Part shown: in pieces, positions 11,665 to 23,700 of the stretch
Numbering within the stretch: position 1 is the first letter of the stretch
Layout: each line of letters starts with the position of its first letter
From: Saccharina japonica
Lineage: Eukaryota > Sar > Phaeophyceae > Laminariales > Laminariaceae
NCBI GenBank assembly: GCA_008828725.1
Contig: MEHQ01000946.1
Span: 139,614 to 203,613 of the forward strand
Direction of reading: 5' to 3'
DNA: 64,000 nt
Made by a program: the position numbers and the translations under genes
Notes under the pieces: model-generated
Told to the model about the DNA's origin: nothing
Database searches by the model: none
The model's input: only the letters and a program-made list of their open reading frames with translations

Positions 11665-12362
11665 CTGCGAAAGCGAAGCCTTTTGACGAGAAGAGAGAGA
11701 AAAATAAAAATAAAAGTGCCCGGACGTTGCGGCAAAGGGAATACAAAACGAACCAATCAGTGCTGACGAAACAAAAAGAGATAACTCTATAACGCGGGAG
11801 GGTAGGGTCGGTGCATGGCATTAAGGGACGACAGCAGTGTCCTATAGATTAATCCTCCGGCCGACGGGTGAACATGTAAACATAACCTCTTCTTTTTTTT
11901 CCTTCCCTTTTTTTTTTTTTTTTCAACTCCTCCGGCGGAACGGTAAAAATAAACCTTTTTTATCTCACCACACTTGGGACATATCATATGAACGATCAAT
12001 ACGTGTCGTGTGTCAATTTAACCCGTAGCTCCCGTTGCAACAGCAGCCGACTACTGACGAGGCGGCTTCTACACCTCGGGGGCGCGCGTGGGTATATGTT
12101 GCCCCGACCCGATTTCGAGAGGATCAGGTGCGACCTGAACCCGAGAGGACCACGTGCAGCGTGGAGATAGCCACCCAGGAGGACAGGTAGAGTTAATCAC
12201 TCATTCGGCACTATGGTTGAAGCAAAGCAAACTACGTACTGGGAACGAAAACAAAGGGACTGATGCCCACCAATGGTCACCCATGGTGGATTGCGTCTGA
12301 TCTGATTGGCTTAGGGTTAGGCTTAGGATCAGGGCTAGTTAGTTGTATTCGACCCCCTACAT

Positions 12363-12557
12363 ACGGTACAGGGCACCTAATAAGAAACAGGCTACTAAAT
12401 AAGAAAGCTAGCTGATATTGAAAAGAGAAAAAAAAACGAAGAAAATTCGAGATTCGTTATCTTGAAAGTAGTGTAGAAATCACCCTCTCTCAAATAAGAA
12501 AAAAAAAAAAACAGCCTGGGCCAGCGTTCCTGTTTCTTATTGGGTGTCCTGTACTGT
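12363..12557. repeat. foldback (MITE-like) element, second locus
   Basis: Its 29-bp arms (12363-12391 and 12529-12557) match those of the 407-582 element. The interior is A-rich and diverged. Confidence 0.75.
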
Positions 12558-12652
12558 TCTAGCAGTAGTGGCAGTGACCCTAAACCATTCGTGTCGAACA
12601 AATGATGGCACGCCTCTCACAAGATTAATGTTCAACCTCGTTTAGGACTCAA

Positions 12653-12732
12653 CTCATTCAGAACTGAAAAAATTGTCCCACCCTAATTCCAAGTAGTTTG
12701 TCCCCAAATACGTGGGACCAGTTCTTAAGGAG
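12653..12732. repeat. TTAA-type MITE, subfamily of copy 2
   Basis: It begins CTCATTCAGAACTG and ends CCAGTTCTTAAGGAG, followed by TTAA (12733-12736); the 5' target has decayed to TCAA. A second decayed element (TTAAGGACTGCACTCC) follows at about 12742. Confidence 0.75.
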
Positions 12733-14046
12733 TTAAGGCACCTTAAGGACTGCACTCCGGTTGGAGGGACGAGACACTTGGAATTAGAGTCACATTTATT
12801 TTTATTTTATTTTATTTTATTTTCCGATGTGTTTTTTCTTCGTTTCTTTCTTTTTTTTTTTTCTCTCTTTCAACACGTGTACAGACGTAGTCGTGTTTGT
12901 TGTGCCCCGTACGATGGCATGGCATTGCACTTGTCTGCTCTGCTCACTGCGTAACAATGTGGTTTCTCTGTGCCGTAGTTTCGCGACCACCACAGCAGAG
13001 CTTGCATCTCTACGTATAGGATTGAAGAACGGGCACGGACACTATTAATACTGGGTGTGCTGGATGACGACGGGTAGACAGAAAAATAATTGCTTCAATG
13101 TGAAGAACACACACAGCACTAGTGCTGCAGTAAAAGGGCGAAGCTCACCACACACCACGTCTGTGCCGTGTGTCAATTCTAGCTCGGTCGTATCACACGA
13201 GTGGAACACAACAACAACGGTATTGACAACAGTGGTTACCAACGGAAAAACAAAAGAATCACCCATGGACCACCAACGGACATTTTTCGGAGCCGCAAAG
13301 GCCTACCAGAATATTTAGTCCACAAAGAGCACCGCTCCCTGCGTTTAGCACTTTAGACGCCTTATCATCCACCTACGAGTATAAAAATACTACAGGCTGC
13401 TGTACTCGCACTACAGGTACTGCTGTAGACCGGCAATTCCTGACAGTTCACACATCGGCCCGGTCAGCTCCCCATTTAGTGATCTAGCTCTTTCAGGGCA
13501 GCTGCATTCCTGATTTGCATGATCTGCAGTGTCTAGATCGTGTTTGCCTAGTGAGATCTGTATGATCTGTATGATCTGTATGACACGCCCCTTCCCGCGC
13601 AAATGTTTGCCGGGCGAGATCTACTGTAATACATGCTACGGTGCTTGCACAAAACCCTGGTGTACCTCACAGCGGCAAAAAAGCTACGATGTATTATGGA
13701 ATATAGGGGACCCTGGTACCTCACAGCGGCAAATAAGATATTTGGTATGCAGGACCTTGGTATCTCACAGCGGCAAATAAAAAAAATGGTAGGGTCTTGG
13801 TCTGTCACAACAGCGAACGAAATACATGGCGGGGTCTAGATGTCTACTGTAGATCGTGACTTGCCCGATGTGCGCTAACTCTTCATCTGTGGCCGTTTGT
13901 GCTCGGGGTAAATAAAGCGACCCGTCAGCATTCAACATACATACCGCTGATAGACACGCCTTTCAGGAAAAAGACAGCACAAGCTTCAAGCGGCAAGGGT
14001 ACGGTACCCAACGGCATCAAACACATGAGGGGCGGAACACGGAGGG

Positions 14047-14098
14047 GACGGGGGGGTGTACTCGATATTCATGCATGGCCGTAGTCGTATGACCATAG
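14047..14098 (-). repeat. poly-C-ended short repeat, family 1, 3' fragment
   Basis: Only the core (GTAGTCGTATGACCATAG on the plus strand) and the C-run end remain. Confidence 0.7.
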
Positions 14099-14477
14099 GG
14101 GGGGAGGTTCTAGAAACAGTAGAGGCCGCGCGCATTCGCCAGTCCCCTCTCTCCCCTCTCTCTCTCTCTCTCCGCCGCCGCCACTGCCGGGGCTGTTTCT
14201 CGAGGAGCTTTACGCACAGCAGTAAGGCGTCCGCGGTTACTGATCGAGGTTGACCCCTTCCCGTGTGACGATGATACAGCCAAAGTCGCGTCAGTCAGTC
14301 GTCGTTTACTTTTCTTTTTTTTTTGGTTTAAACCCCCCTCGAGAAACTTCATCCGCCCCCCCACGTTTTTTCGGGGGGGGAACAAACTACTTGGAATTAG
14401 ACAGTAGGCCCTCTTTTTTATCTTGCAGTGGCAAAACGGTTGATACACGAGTACCACTCCGACCCTGAAAATAAGGA

Positions 14478-14545
14478 TCGTTTGTATACTAACATTCAAT
14501 AGAAACGCTCCTTATATTTGGGTTCAGAGCGGTATTTAAATAAAG
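14478..14545. repeat. dispersed short repeat GGATCGTTTG, copy 1
   Basis: GGATCGTTTGTATA, ATTCAAT, AACG, CCTTATA and then CAGAGCGGTA. Related copies are at 26217-26290 and 47259-47325. The ends form a weak dyad. Confidence 0.6.
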
Positions 14546-14648
14546 CCAAGGCGACGACCGGGGTACATGCATACGAGCACGACACCTGCTTTTGTGGCTG
14601 GGCTGCATTGCCGCCATGGACTCTAGCCGCACTTTTTTCGGTTGAGGT

Positions 14649-14658
14649 TGGGGGGGAG

Positions 14659-14712
<54 letters not shown>
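14649..14712. repeat. long G homopolymer
   Basis: More than 60 G with one early interruption. Similar long runs occur at 34228-34261 (C), 35639-35675 (G), 40631-40709 (G, with one N), 44233-44268 (C) and 57853-57911 (C). Lengths in the assembly may be unreliable. Confidence 0.9.
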
Positions 14713-14713
<1 letters not shown>

Positions 14714-16802
14714 AGAGCTACTATTGTAGGGCTGCATAATAAGAGTGGAGACGAACGCTGCGGAGGGGATCGAAGAACCCAAGGTTAGGCTTTCCCCGCA
14801 ACGGGCTCGGGCGAATGTGTGATTCGAGGTTTGCTGTTGTTTTCTCCGACCCGACAAAGGCAAAGCGTTTCAGCGCTTGCGGCTCTTGCAGACAAGAAAA
14901 AAATCACCGCCTCTGCAAAGACATCACAACAGCAAGGCGATACGATACGAACGTACGTTATCATCATTATTCATATACCAGTATATGATAGTGTGAATCA
15001 TGATTGCACTATTAATAGTAATACGTCACGTTTCCGGCGGTCGGTCACAAGACAACCCACAGCCCACAGCGCGCGCCTAATTTTCCCGCCTATGTACGAT
15101 TCCAGTCTGCACTGATTCTGTATGCCTGATACCACTGCACGAGCATCGGTGCAGCCGCAACAGTAGCAGCGGCAGAAGTAGTAGCAGCAGCAGCAGCTGC
15201 AGTAGCAGCGTTTCATTATTCAGGGACGCTGCTATTATACTTGTAACGCTGTTCGTTGGTTTGGCGGGGGCTGGCCGAATGGCGAACAAATGCCCTCGAG
15301 AAAGAGGCAGGGTTCTGATGAGAGGAGACGCAGGCCTGTCGTAATGAGGGAGGGCAGGCCTCTCTCTCAATGACAAAAAAAAAACAAGCATTCTTTCATT
15401 GCGCAGGCACCTACCTGGTACTCTGCTGTATCATACTCTCACACGTACATACCACTGCACTATTATGCTTGTATCAGTACCACGACTCTGTGGCAAGGAC
15501 ACCTGTAGTTCCGCCGAGCAGTACTTGAAGTATGCGTGTACCGGGTATCAATCATGGCGCATCGGCCTCACACCTTCGAGGCATTTCCAGCTGCGAGTAC
15601 GAGTGTGCCTATAAACCGCACCACGCGTTCGGGCGTGTGTCTTTCGGGCGTGTAAAACAAAGCGACGAGAGCCCTTGCGTGTATCATACATATGTGCAGT
15701 AGTAGCACTACGGACGGTGCAAGCGACAAGCGCCCGTGCGTGTACCATACGTACTACGGTAGAACTACTACAGCAGTGGTAGTACGGACGGTGCACCAGG
15801 TACCAGGTCGACCAAGTATGATATGTACCGGGTAGTCGAGCAGCCGAGCTCGCAAGCGATGGTTGTTGCTCGGGGGGGGGGGCGGGAAACGTGCCCGTTT
15901 CTTCCACACTGCCACCAGCACAACACGAGCTCTGCCGAGAAGGGGGCGTGGAACACTTCGGCAACAGGGATAGCCGACAGCAGTAGCCTCCGCCGCTGCT
16001 TTTCGTTCCCTCGGTCGTTCTCTCTTGCTTACCCGACCGGGGCGGTAGTGCGGCAATATAATCCTGTAAGCATGTACAGCAGGCAGGTATATACCGCGTA
16101 CAGCAGTACTCGTACAGCAGACATGTGCCCCAGGCAGGTACGAGTACCAGGTACAGCGTCGTACGGCAGTACGAGTACGGCATCAGCGCACAGACTAATA
16201 TTCGAGCAACGGGGCAGCTTTCGTAGGACTTTCTTCATGAACCACGACGCTCTGTATCGAGTGGCTTGCTTGCTACACTTGTCGAAGGGACCAAAGCTTT
16301 GAGCGTCATCTGTGCCGCGATTCCGTCGAGTCTAGCGTCGCCGTGCTCGTCGTTGACGCCGCATGTCAAGCACGGCAGCACGGCCGGCAGACGGTTGAGA
16401 GTTGAGACGATTGCTGAAAGGAACAGCAACAAGACAGGCCTGTTTACGTTGCGATTTTGTTGATGTTTTCCAACAACTTCAGCACACACAGGCTTGAAAC
16501 AAGGCCAAGGACGACACTTCACGGCTTGCCCCGCAACGACACCACGGTCAGCACGTTACCCCTCACTCACCATTTTAATTCCGAGTTCAAAGCCTCACAG
16601 ACCCAGCTCCAGCTCCTCGACGAAAAAAGTGAAGTGGACTGGGCGTAAACTCGGCTGCAAATACGCAAGTAAACGCCTTCTGCGAATTGTGGAAACCCCA
16701 AAAAACGGCTCGATGTTGAACACAGAGCGGCCACACCCGACCGGCGTACAACCAGAGACACGCACGGACGCCAACCAATCTACCTCATGCTAAAGCGCAG
16801 GC

Positions 16803-17189
16803 ATGGTAAGCCCCCCGTGGGAGCCGTACCCCGAGCAGAAGCGGAAGCTCGAAGAACGAGCCAAGAGGCCCAAACACAAACCAGATCGACAAAAATCTAA
16901 TGGTAAAAAGCATCGCAGAAATCCGGCGACTGATTCGTCGTTCTCGTCCTCCAGCTCGGCGTCAGACGGCCGTGCACCGCCAGCCAATACAGACTCTGTT
17001 GCCGACGATCACCAACACCACACCCATGGAGCGTATCGGAAAGACGGTCATGTTCGGGTGCGCCCTGATGACTGCTGGTGTCTTCGCGAGAGCGGCTGCG
17101 GTGATGAGGATGGGTGCTGCGTTGAAGACTTGCCAGGGGCGTTGGTTTGCCCTTGTTTTCAGGGTGCTTCCGCCGTCAACATCCTGGAG
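16803..17189 (+). other. ambiguous exon-like block before the Reelin-type gene
   Basis: A GC-rich open stretch ends at a good donor (GAG|GTGAGA). One frame starts at 16803 and is Lys/Arg-rich, then Ser-rich, then Cys-rich, ending in phase 0. Another frame, from an ATG near 17026, reads as a short hydrophobic segment (MERIGKTVMFGCALMTAG) and ends in phase 2. Either could splice to 17774 or 17776, inside the first exon of the next gene, so this may be its true 5' exon. The frame cannot be decided by eye. Confidence 0.3.
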
Positions 17190-17767
17190 GTGAGAGTACG
17201 AGCAAACTGCCGTTGAGGATTTTCTTCGGCTCATACGAGTACGAGATTGCTCCGCTTTGAGGTTATCTAGACATTTACGTCACCGGTTCATGAGGCACCC
17301 TTAGCTTTCCTGTGTCACTTCCTCGTACGTATAGCACATGTGTGCGGTCTTGGCTCTGCAGAACGACCGGAAGTTCTTACTTCAGGTGCGTGCAATATAC
17401 ATACATACCTGGTATCAGTCAATTATTTTCCACAGATAGATACATACTCGGAGACACGCTCCCTGAATTATGCAGCCTCAGATTTTGTTCTCCTCATATA
17501 CAGGAATGTACATCCTGCATGGGGACATAAAACCCACACGCACGAGTATATACGTGCGATCGAAGTACAGTACTCTGTATCATACTCAGCTTGTAAACAT
17601 GAGTTTCGGCGAAATCCTCAGTCTCATCACAGCTGTTATTTGAAAAAACAAAAAGAATGAATAGGGGAATCAATGCCTCGCAACGACTACGAATTCTACT
17701 GCAATACGTTGCGCCTATATACCACCTTCGCGCAACATCCTTCCGATACGCGACATGTGATACCCAC

Positions 17768-20700
17768 ATGGCCCAGAGTAAGCTCGAAGTGGATACGTGC
17801 GGCGTTTGCATGGAAGACGGGAAGCTCCGGAGCTGCTGCCACCGGCACTACTGCAAGCTGTGCTACGAGGGCACCGGCAACTGCCCCGGCTGCCACCTAA
17901 TCACGGTCGGTGCCAACAAAGGCTTGTTAACGCAAGACAACCTACAACCCGACGGCGCGGCGGGCGGAGCGGGAAAGGCGCCAGTCGTCCGAGAAGGCGA
18001 AGAGTGTCGCTCGTGTCTCCGGCAAGGGTTCGCCCGCAAGTGCTGCGGCGAGTTCTACTGCAGCGACTGCTACTTCAGGGGCGGCCACTGCCCTAGCTGC
18101 CAGTTTCCAGCGGAGAGAAGGATCAAGTACCAGAGGGTACCGCGAGACCCCGGGTTCGTCCCCGTGCTCATCGGCTACGCGGCGACCGTGCTCGTTTCCC
18201 TGGCTGTGTTGGCCTGCGTTTCGGTGGCCGTGGCCAACAACAACAGCGTGATCACGACTGTGTTTGGCCAGAAGTGTTACGGCTTCTTTCCGAGCTGCAT
18301 TGCGGGCCCTAAATGCGTCGCGTTCGAGGGGGACACGGCGGACGGCCTGGCACCGATCACGGAGTGGAGTTCTTGCGACGACCAGTCGACTGTGGAGAAG
18401 GTCTACGGTGGCTACTGTGTGTTCGATGAGGAGGTGCGAGAGTGCTCTAGTGGGATACCCTAATGGGGTAGCAGACATCGGTGCCGACTGTCGGGGATTA
18501 CGTTGTTTTTTGCGCCGCATTTCAACGCCTGCACTACTAAAAACTTTCAGATGACTGATAGTCGTCGCAAAACTTGCTGTACCGTCGCTGCTAAGGTGCT
18601 TTGCACACGCCTTGGATGCGTTCCTTGATTATCGCGCTATACCGGTGTCGGCCCTCTCACAAGCAACCTGAAATCATAAGTTAGGCTAACATCCTTAGGC
18701 TAGCATCATTCGGCTCACATCCTTAGGCTAAGAGCCTTAGGCTAACATCCTTATTCTGGCGGAGCGAGAAGGGGGTAGATTTGTTACAATTTGCTACGAG
18801 TATAGTCGGTGGGCGCCTAGACTACACATATATATGTATAGTTATGTTTGTGAAATTTTCGCACTTTTCGCAACTTTTCTCTTCGCGCGAGCGCTTTTCG
18901 GCAAAACGCTAAGTACCCCGACACGGGAGGCCCGGCCGGACACATTGGTCGAGGTTTGGGCTCGATCCGAGCTCTGTGGCTCGCGTGGCGGGCGCTCGAA
19001 GTTTTTTTCCCCGCGGGAGTGGATAAGCCGATTTCCCGGGTTTTCTGCATGAGGCCATGTTTTTGTCCAGTCGTGCGTTTTTTGTGCGTTTCTTGCCGAG
19101 AGCACGGGAGCACACACGAACAGCAGCAGCACCGCAGAGAGCGTGTTACAAACATTGCAACCTCAATGTTACAACCCTACCGCCCAGCAGCAGCAGCAGC
19201 AGCAGCAGGCATCACACGATGCATGCGCGTGCCTCAGATCCGTGCTGTACCGTGACGAGTTGCTTTTGTCGAAGCCTGCGATTTTCCTCATGGTATCATA
19301 CCAGTACCTGCAGATCGATGCTCATGTACGAATCTCTCCGCTGTCCCGAAATGTAATAAACTTTTGTTTATTAAAACTATATATAAACTGTCGTTACTTT
19401 TCCGGACAGAGTGATACAACACTGTGCGCCTCGAAGGCAGATCTGTGGTATGCTCTGTTGTTGCTTCGTACGAGTAGTTGCTTTCATAGGAGCCAGCAAT
19501 CCGTTATCAAACGACACCACCACCACCACCACTCTTCTGCCCGCTGCTGCTGTTGATGGGCTCCATGTGTCATGCGTACGTGCCAGAATAACGCTCATCT
19601 GCGCTGTAGTGCTGTGGCTAGCTGTGTCTATCGGAGCCTACCGTCCATAATCCACACCATCTATCTACCCGCTGCTGCTGTTGATGTTGCTGTAGTGCTG
19701 TGGCTAGCTGTGTCTATCGGAGCCTACCGTCCATAATCCACACCATGTATCTACTCTTTTCTGTTCTGCTGCAGTGTGTGACAGAGCCACGCCCACTCTG
19801 ACTGGAAATGAATGACCGCTTTTGAATACCACGATACATCAAACAACATGCAACGAACACAAGCAACGCCACAGCCCCGGAAGAAGCACAAGCAGCAGAC
19901 GTGCCTGTGGCGGATCCACCGTATGCTGCTGTGGCTATTAATTAGTGGTTGCTTCATCGCAGGCTCGCATCCATCATCAGGCACCACCACCTCTCTCTCT
20001 CTTCTACTGCTGTTGTTGCTTGCTGCTGTGCTTGCATCATGTATGTGCGGCCTGTCGTTTGTCTGACGCGGGCCGCGACAAATAATCGTGTACGTAGCAG
20101 TACGTGGAAAACGTATCTATATCATCTTTGAAAATATAGGCAAACGGTCACCATGCACGATTCTATGCTCGAAGGCATGAGTTCGATCCTTGGCGATGAC
20201 TACGTATGATACTCTTTTTTTTTTGTATTGTACGTAACCCAGACTCCCATAATATAAGACAGGAAGCACACAAAAATCAAGTGGATTTCTTAGGCAGGTG
20301 TGGTGGACACTTTCAGCCCCTTCTTCGGTGCATCCTTTTCTACTTCTTCTGTAAATATTTTATTATCTCACCACTACTCTGTACGAGTACTGTGTTCCAT
20401 GTGTCACGTGTGCGTGCGTGTGCGGTGTGTGCCGTGTCATGCGCGTGTGTGCAGCGTGTCACGCTTTTGTAGGGTTTTCAAACGTTTTTTTTGTCGGGAG
20501 TTCTCTCTCTCGGTTTTGTGCGGGATAGACCTTTCCTTACCTTGAGCGCCACAACAATTAAATATGTTACGAGTATTTCAATATATTGACAAATACGTTT
20601 GGCGGGATCGTTCACAAATATCTAAAAGAACGATCGAGTCAATAGTATCGGTTCCACCATATTTCCGAGTATGTTTTATCTCCAAAAATGCAGGTGTTGT

Positions 20701-23700
20701 AGTTCTAAAAAGGTCTACATATTTATTTATGAACCTTAATACGAGGATATTTCTTAACATGTATATATGGCATGTGCTATTAATACGTACCAGGTATACA
20801 ATATGATATGTGTATGATTCAACATCACATGCTGTTATTTTAATATTAATAGTAGGTTTTCGATTCGCCCTTGCGCCACTCCCCCAGTCACGTCCCGGAG
20901 GGGAACCTTGTATATATATATATATCTATCAAGTATATTTTTTAATTTCTAGGCTAGATTTCTTAACATCTGTTTTCTTACTAGACGGCCGGTACTGTAC
21001 CGCTTACATGCCCTTGATGTTCTCCGGCAACCGCGAAAGTCTAAGCAAGTCGCGGGGGTGATCGATGGGAACAAGTGCAGTACTCGTAGCAATGAGTGGT
21101 CGCCGCATGCTAAACCCTGCAGACCGCCGATGAACGCTGTGGGTGCGAAAGAGAAGGCACTACAGTAACGACTTCAACCTACAGTAAGCAAAGACGTCGT
21201 GATTGTCTGCATCTCTGCACGCCCAGCTCTCCTAGTTCTTGCGTACCTGACAAGGTCCCGAAAGTTGGGGGCGGTACTCGGCCGGACATGCCCAAACGCC
21301 TTAAAACCAACCAACCGACAAACAAACACACACATATGCAAACAACCTAACAGGTGTACATCTATTCCGGTGGAAAGTGGGGCTTTGATTTCTGCGCGGA
21401 CGACTTCCTGTCCTCGTCGAGCGGAGTGTATGTGTTCGAAGACACGTTCGAGCTGTGGGCCACCCAGAACATATCTGCCAACGCCATGGCGTCTGCGCGC
21501 TGGGACCACGTGATCAACGGAGAGCTGTCACAAATCTGTGGCGTGGGAGACGGGTCGAAGACGATGGTTTTCTCGGGGGCAAACTACAGGGAGGTGGAGA
21601 CGTTGGACTTGGAGATGAGGTGAATGGACACAGCCGTGTCTGCCACTACCATCGTAACCGTTTCGATTTTGATTAAAACAAAATATGACGAATATGCATC
21701 ATACGTCAGTTGTGAGTTCGACTAATAAAGTGGTTGGTACTCAGCTTTGGAACCTGCGGGATACATCGGCCACCCTTATCTTGTGGCCCTCGTGAAAAAA
21801 ATGAAATTAATTTGTCTACGAGCTTCATGGAATTGATTGCAGTACCCCACCCTGGGGATCGAGTGCATGCAGAGGTTTGAGACAGGGCGACCTGACACTG
21901 GGTCGTTTAGCTCCTTCTCTTATTGGGTTAGGGTCTATATAGCAGTGAGTTATTCCTGCGGCTAATGAGCTTCCACGTAGTGCTCCGGTTAGTGATCCCC
22001 GCTCGCGGTGTTTGATGTACTGCTAGCGTAAGACTCGTTCTGGGCCGTGTCAGAAGCACGAATCAAGTGATTGACGCCATAAGATGAGTTTTGTCGGTGT
22101 CGGTGCCAGCTTCGTTCGAGCGAGTCAATGACGGATGCTATGATACGTGCGTTTTCAATGGCAATGCCCGCCCTCGTTTGCACTGGACAGCAGTATTACC
22201 CAGCAATACGAATGGTAGGTGTGGGCGACGGTTTTCTTGTGCCGGTGCAAGCAAGGAGTTTCGGAAAAAAAAAAGGCGCTCACGCGGATTAAGCTTGGTC
22301 TTGCGCTATGTAGATGGTCCCGCTTGATGCTTTGGCATCACTATTGCCTCTCACATCCCATACCTGTTTGTGAATTATGTCTATGTGATGTGTCTAAAGT
22401 AAGCACCGGCCAGCCTTTTCACGTCTCAGGGATTGGTATGCATGATAAAATGCTCAAATTTTGATTCGGCGCCCGGCCCTATGATGGACTGTTTGCGCCC
22501 CGCCTTATCAACAAATTCGACGGCGTCATCCAAACGCAAGAAAGTCCGGTTCACAAGCGATTTTTAGTACCAGGATGCAGCTCATTCTTCGTATGACTCG
22601 TCGAACACCTCACGGCGATTCGCGCTTGGTGCAAGCAAATGTCTTCCTGGTCGGTGAAAACCCGACGTGCTCTGTCTCGGCATTGTACGGATGCGAGGGT
22701 CTATGGTCATACGACTACGGCCATGCATGACATGAGTACCTCCCCCCCTTTATACCCCGACAGCTACGGTGGCAGGCTGGTATTCTTGATCAAGATGGGA
22801 CCCTCCGTGGCGGACTCGTCGGCTGTGCTCTGCAAGCCCGCGTACGGTGGGAACGTGTACATTTACTACTCGCTCGACAGCGGAGACACGTGGGAGACGC
22901 TCACCATCCTGGAGACGTTTGCTTACCGCAAGGAGGAATTCACGGAGGTAAGCTTAATAACAGCCTTGCGTGTGCTATCTTGGTACGAGTCGCCCTAGAG
23001 GTATAACGCCTCCTTATCAGGCGCAAGCAGGGACCGAGGGGTTGGTGCGGAACCGAGGGGGAACAAAAGCGGAGTTGCATACATACGCGATGGCAGGGTA
23101 AGGGAGACACGAGGAGGCTGCTGTATACAACAGTACGTGCTCCTCCTCCTCCTCCTCCTCCGAACGATCGTAGCCTGCGGACATCCTTAAGTGGGGTAAA
23201 GGGCGAGACTCTCACCCACGAACTTACACCAAATATGACTGTCACATCGACACCTTGTTTTCGAATTCGGTGCCTTGATCTGAGAGGTTTTGGACCGAAT
23301 AAATCAACCATTTGTTGTGGCTTCGTCAAGGTGTGAACAGGCTTTAGGCTTCATTTTCTGATAATTTCGGGAGGCAGACGGACTTTAGGCTTCAATTTTG
23401 TTTCTCTCACTTTGACACCCAACAGGCAGAGCGCCGCGTACGGTGCGCCCGTTTCCCCCGGTCTCTCGCATTGTGGGTAAACCCATGACTATTAATAGAT
23501 TACTACTGTAGAACATACGTAGCCATTTCGTTTCGTTTTTCTGTGCCCTTACACGCACCATGTGTTCTGTGTTTTTTTTTCCTTCATTTTTTAAAGTACA
23601 TCCTGGCACACCCTGGTACCCTTTCTGATCGTAATATACAGGATAAATGTAGTGATGCTCCACTGAGCCAACTCAGTCAGCTCCTTGTTCTCCCTCCCGT

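Larger units (their letters stand above)
11665..17767. other. repeat-rich region without a firm gene
   Basis: This stretch holds a foldback element, MITE copies, GATC-rich repeats, a long G run (14649-14712), many TACCAGGTA-like palindromes near 15400-16200 and one ambiguous exon-like block (16803-17189). The missing 5' exons of the minus-strand coiled-coil gene should lie here. Minus-strand blocks near 14110-14300 and 16580-16650 look faintly coding, but their phases do not join to the known exons. Confidence 0.45.

Noticed and set aside
20120..20205. Second tRNA-like B box (GTTCGATCC)
   Set aside because: No acceptor pairing and no plausible D or anticodon arm.
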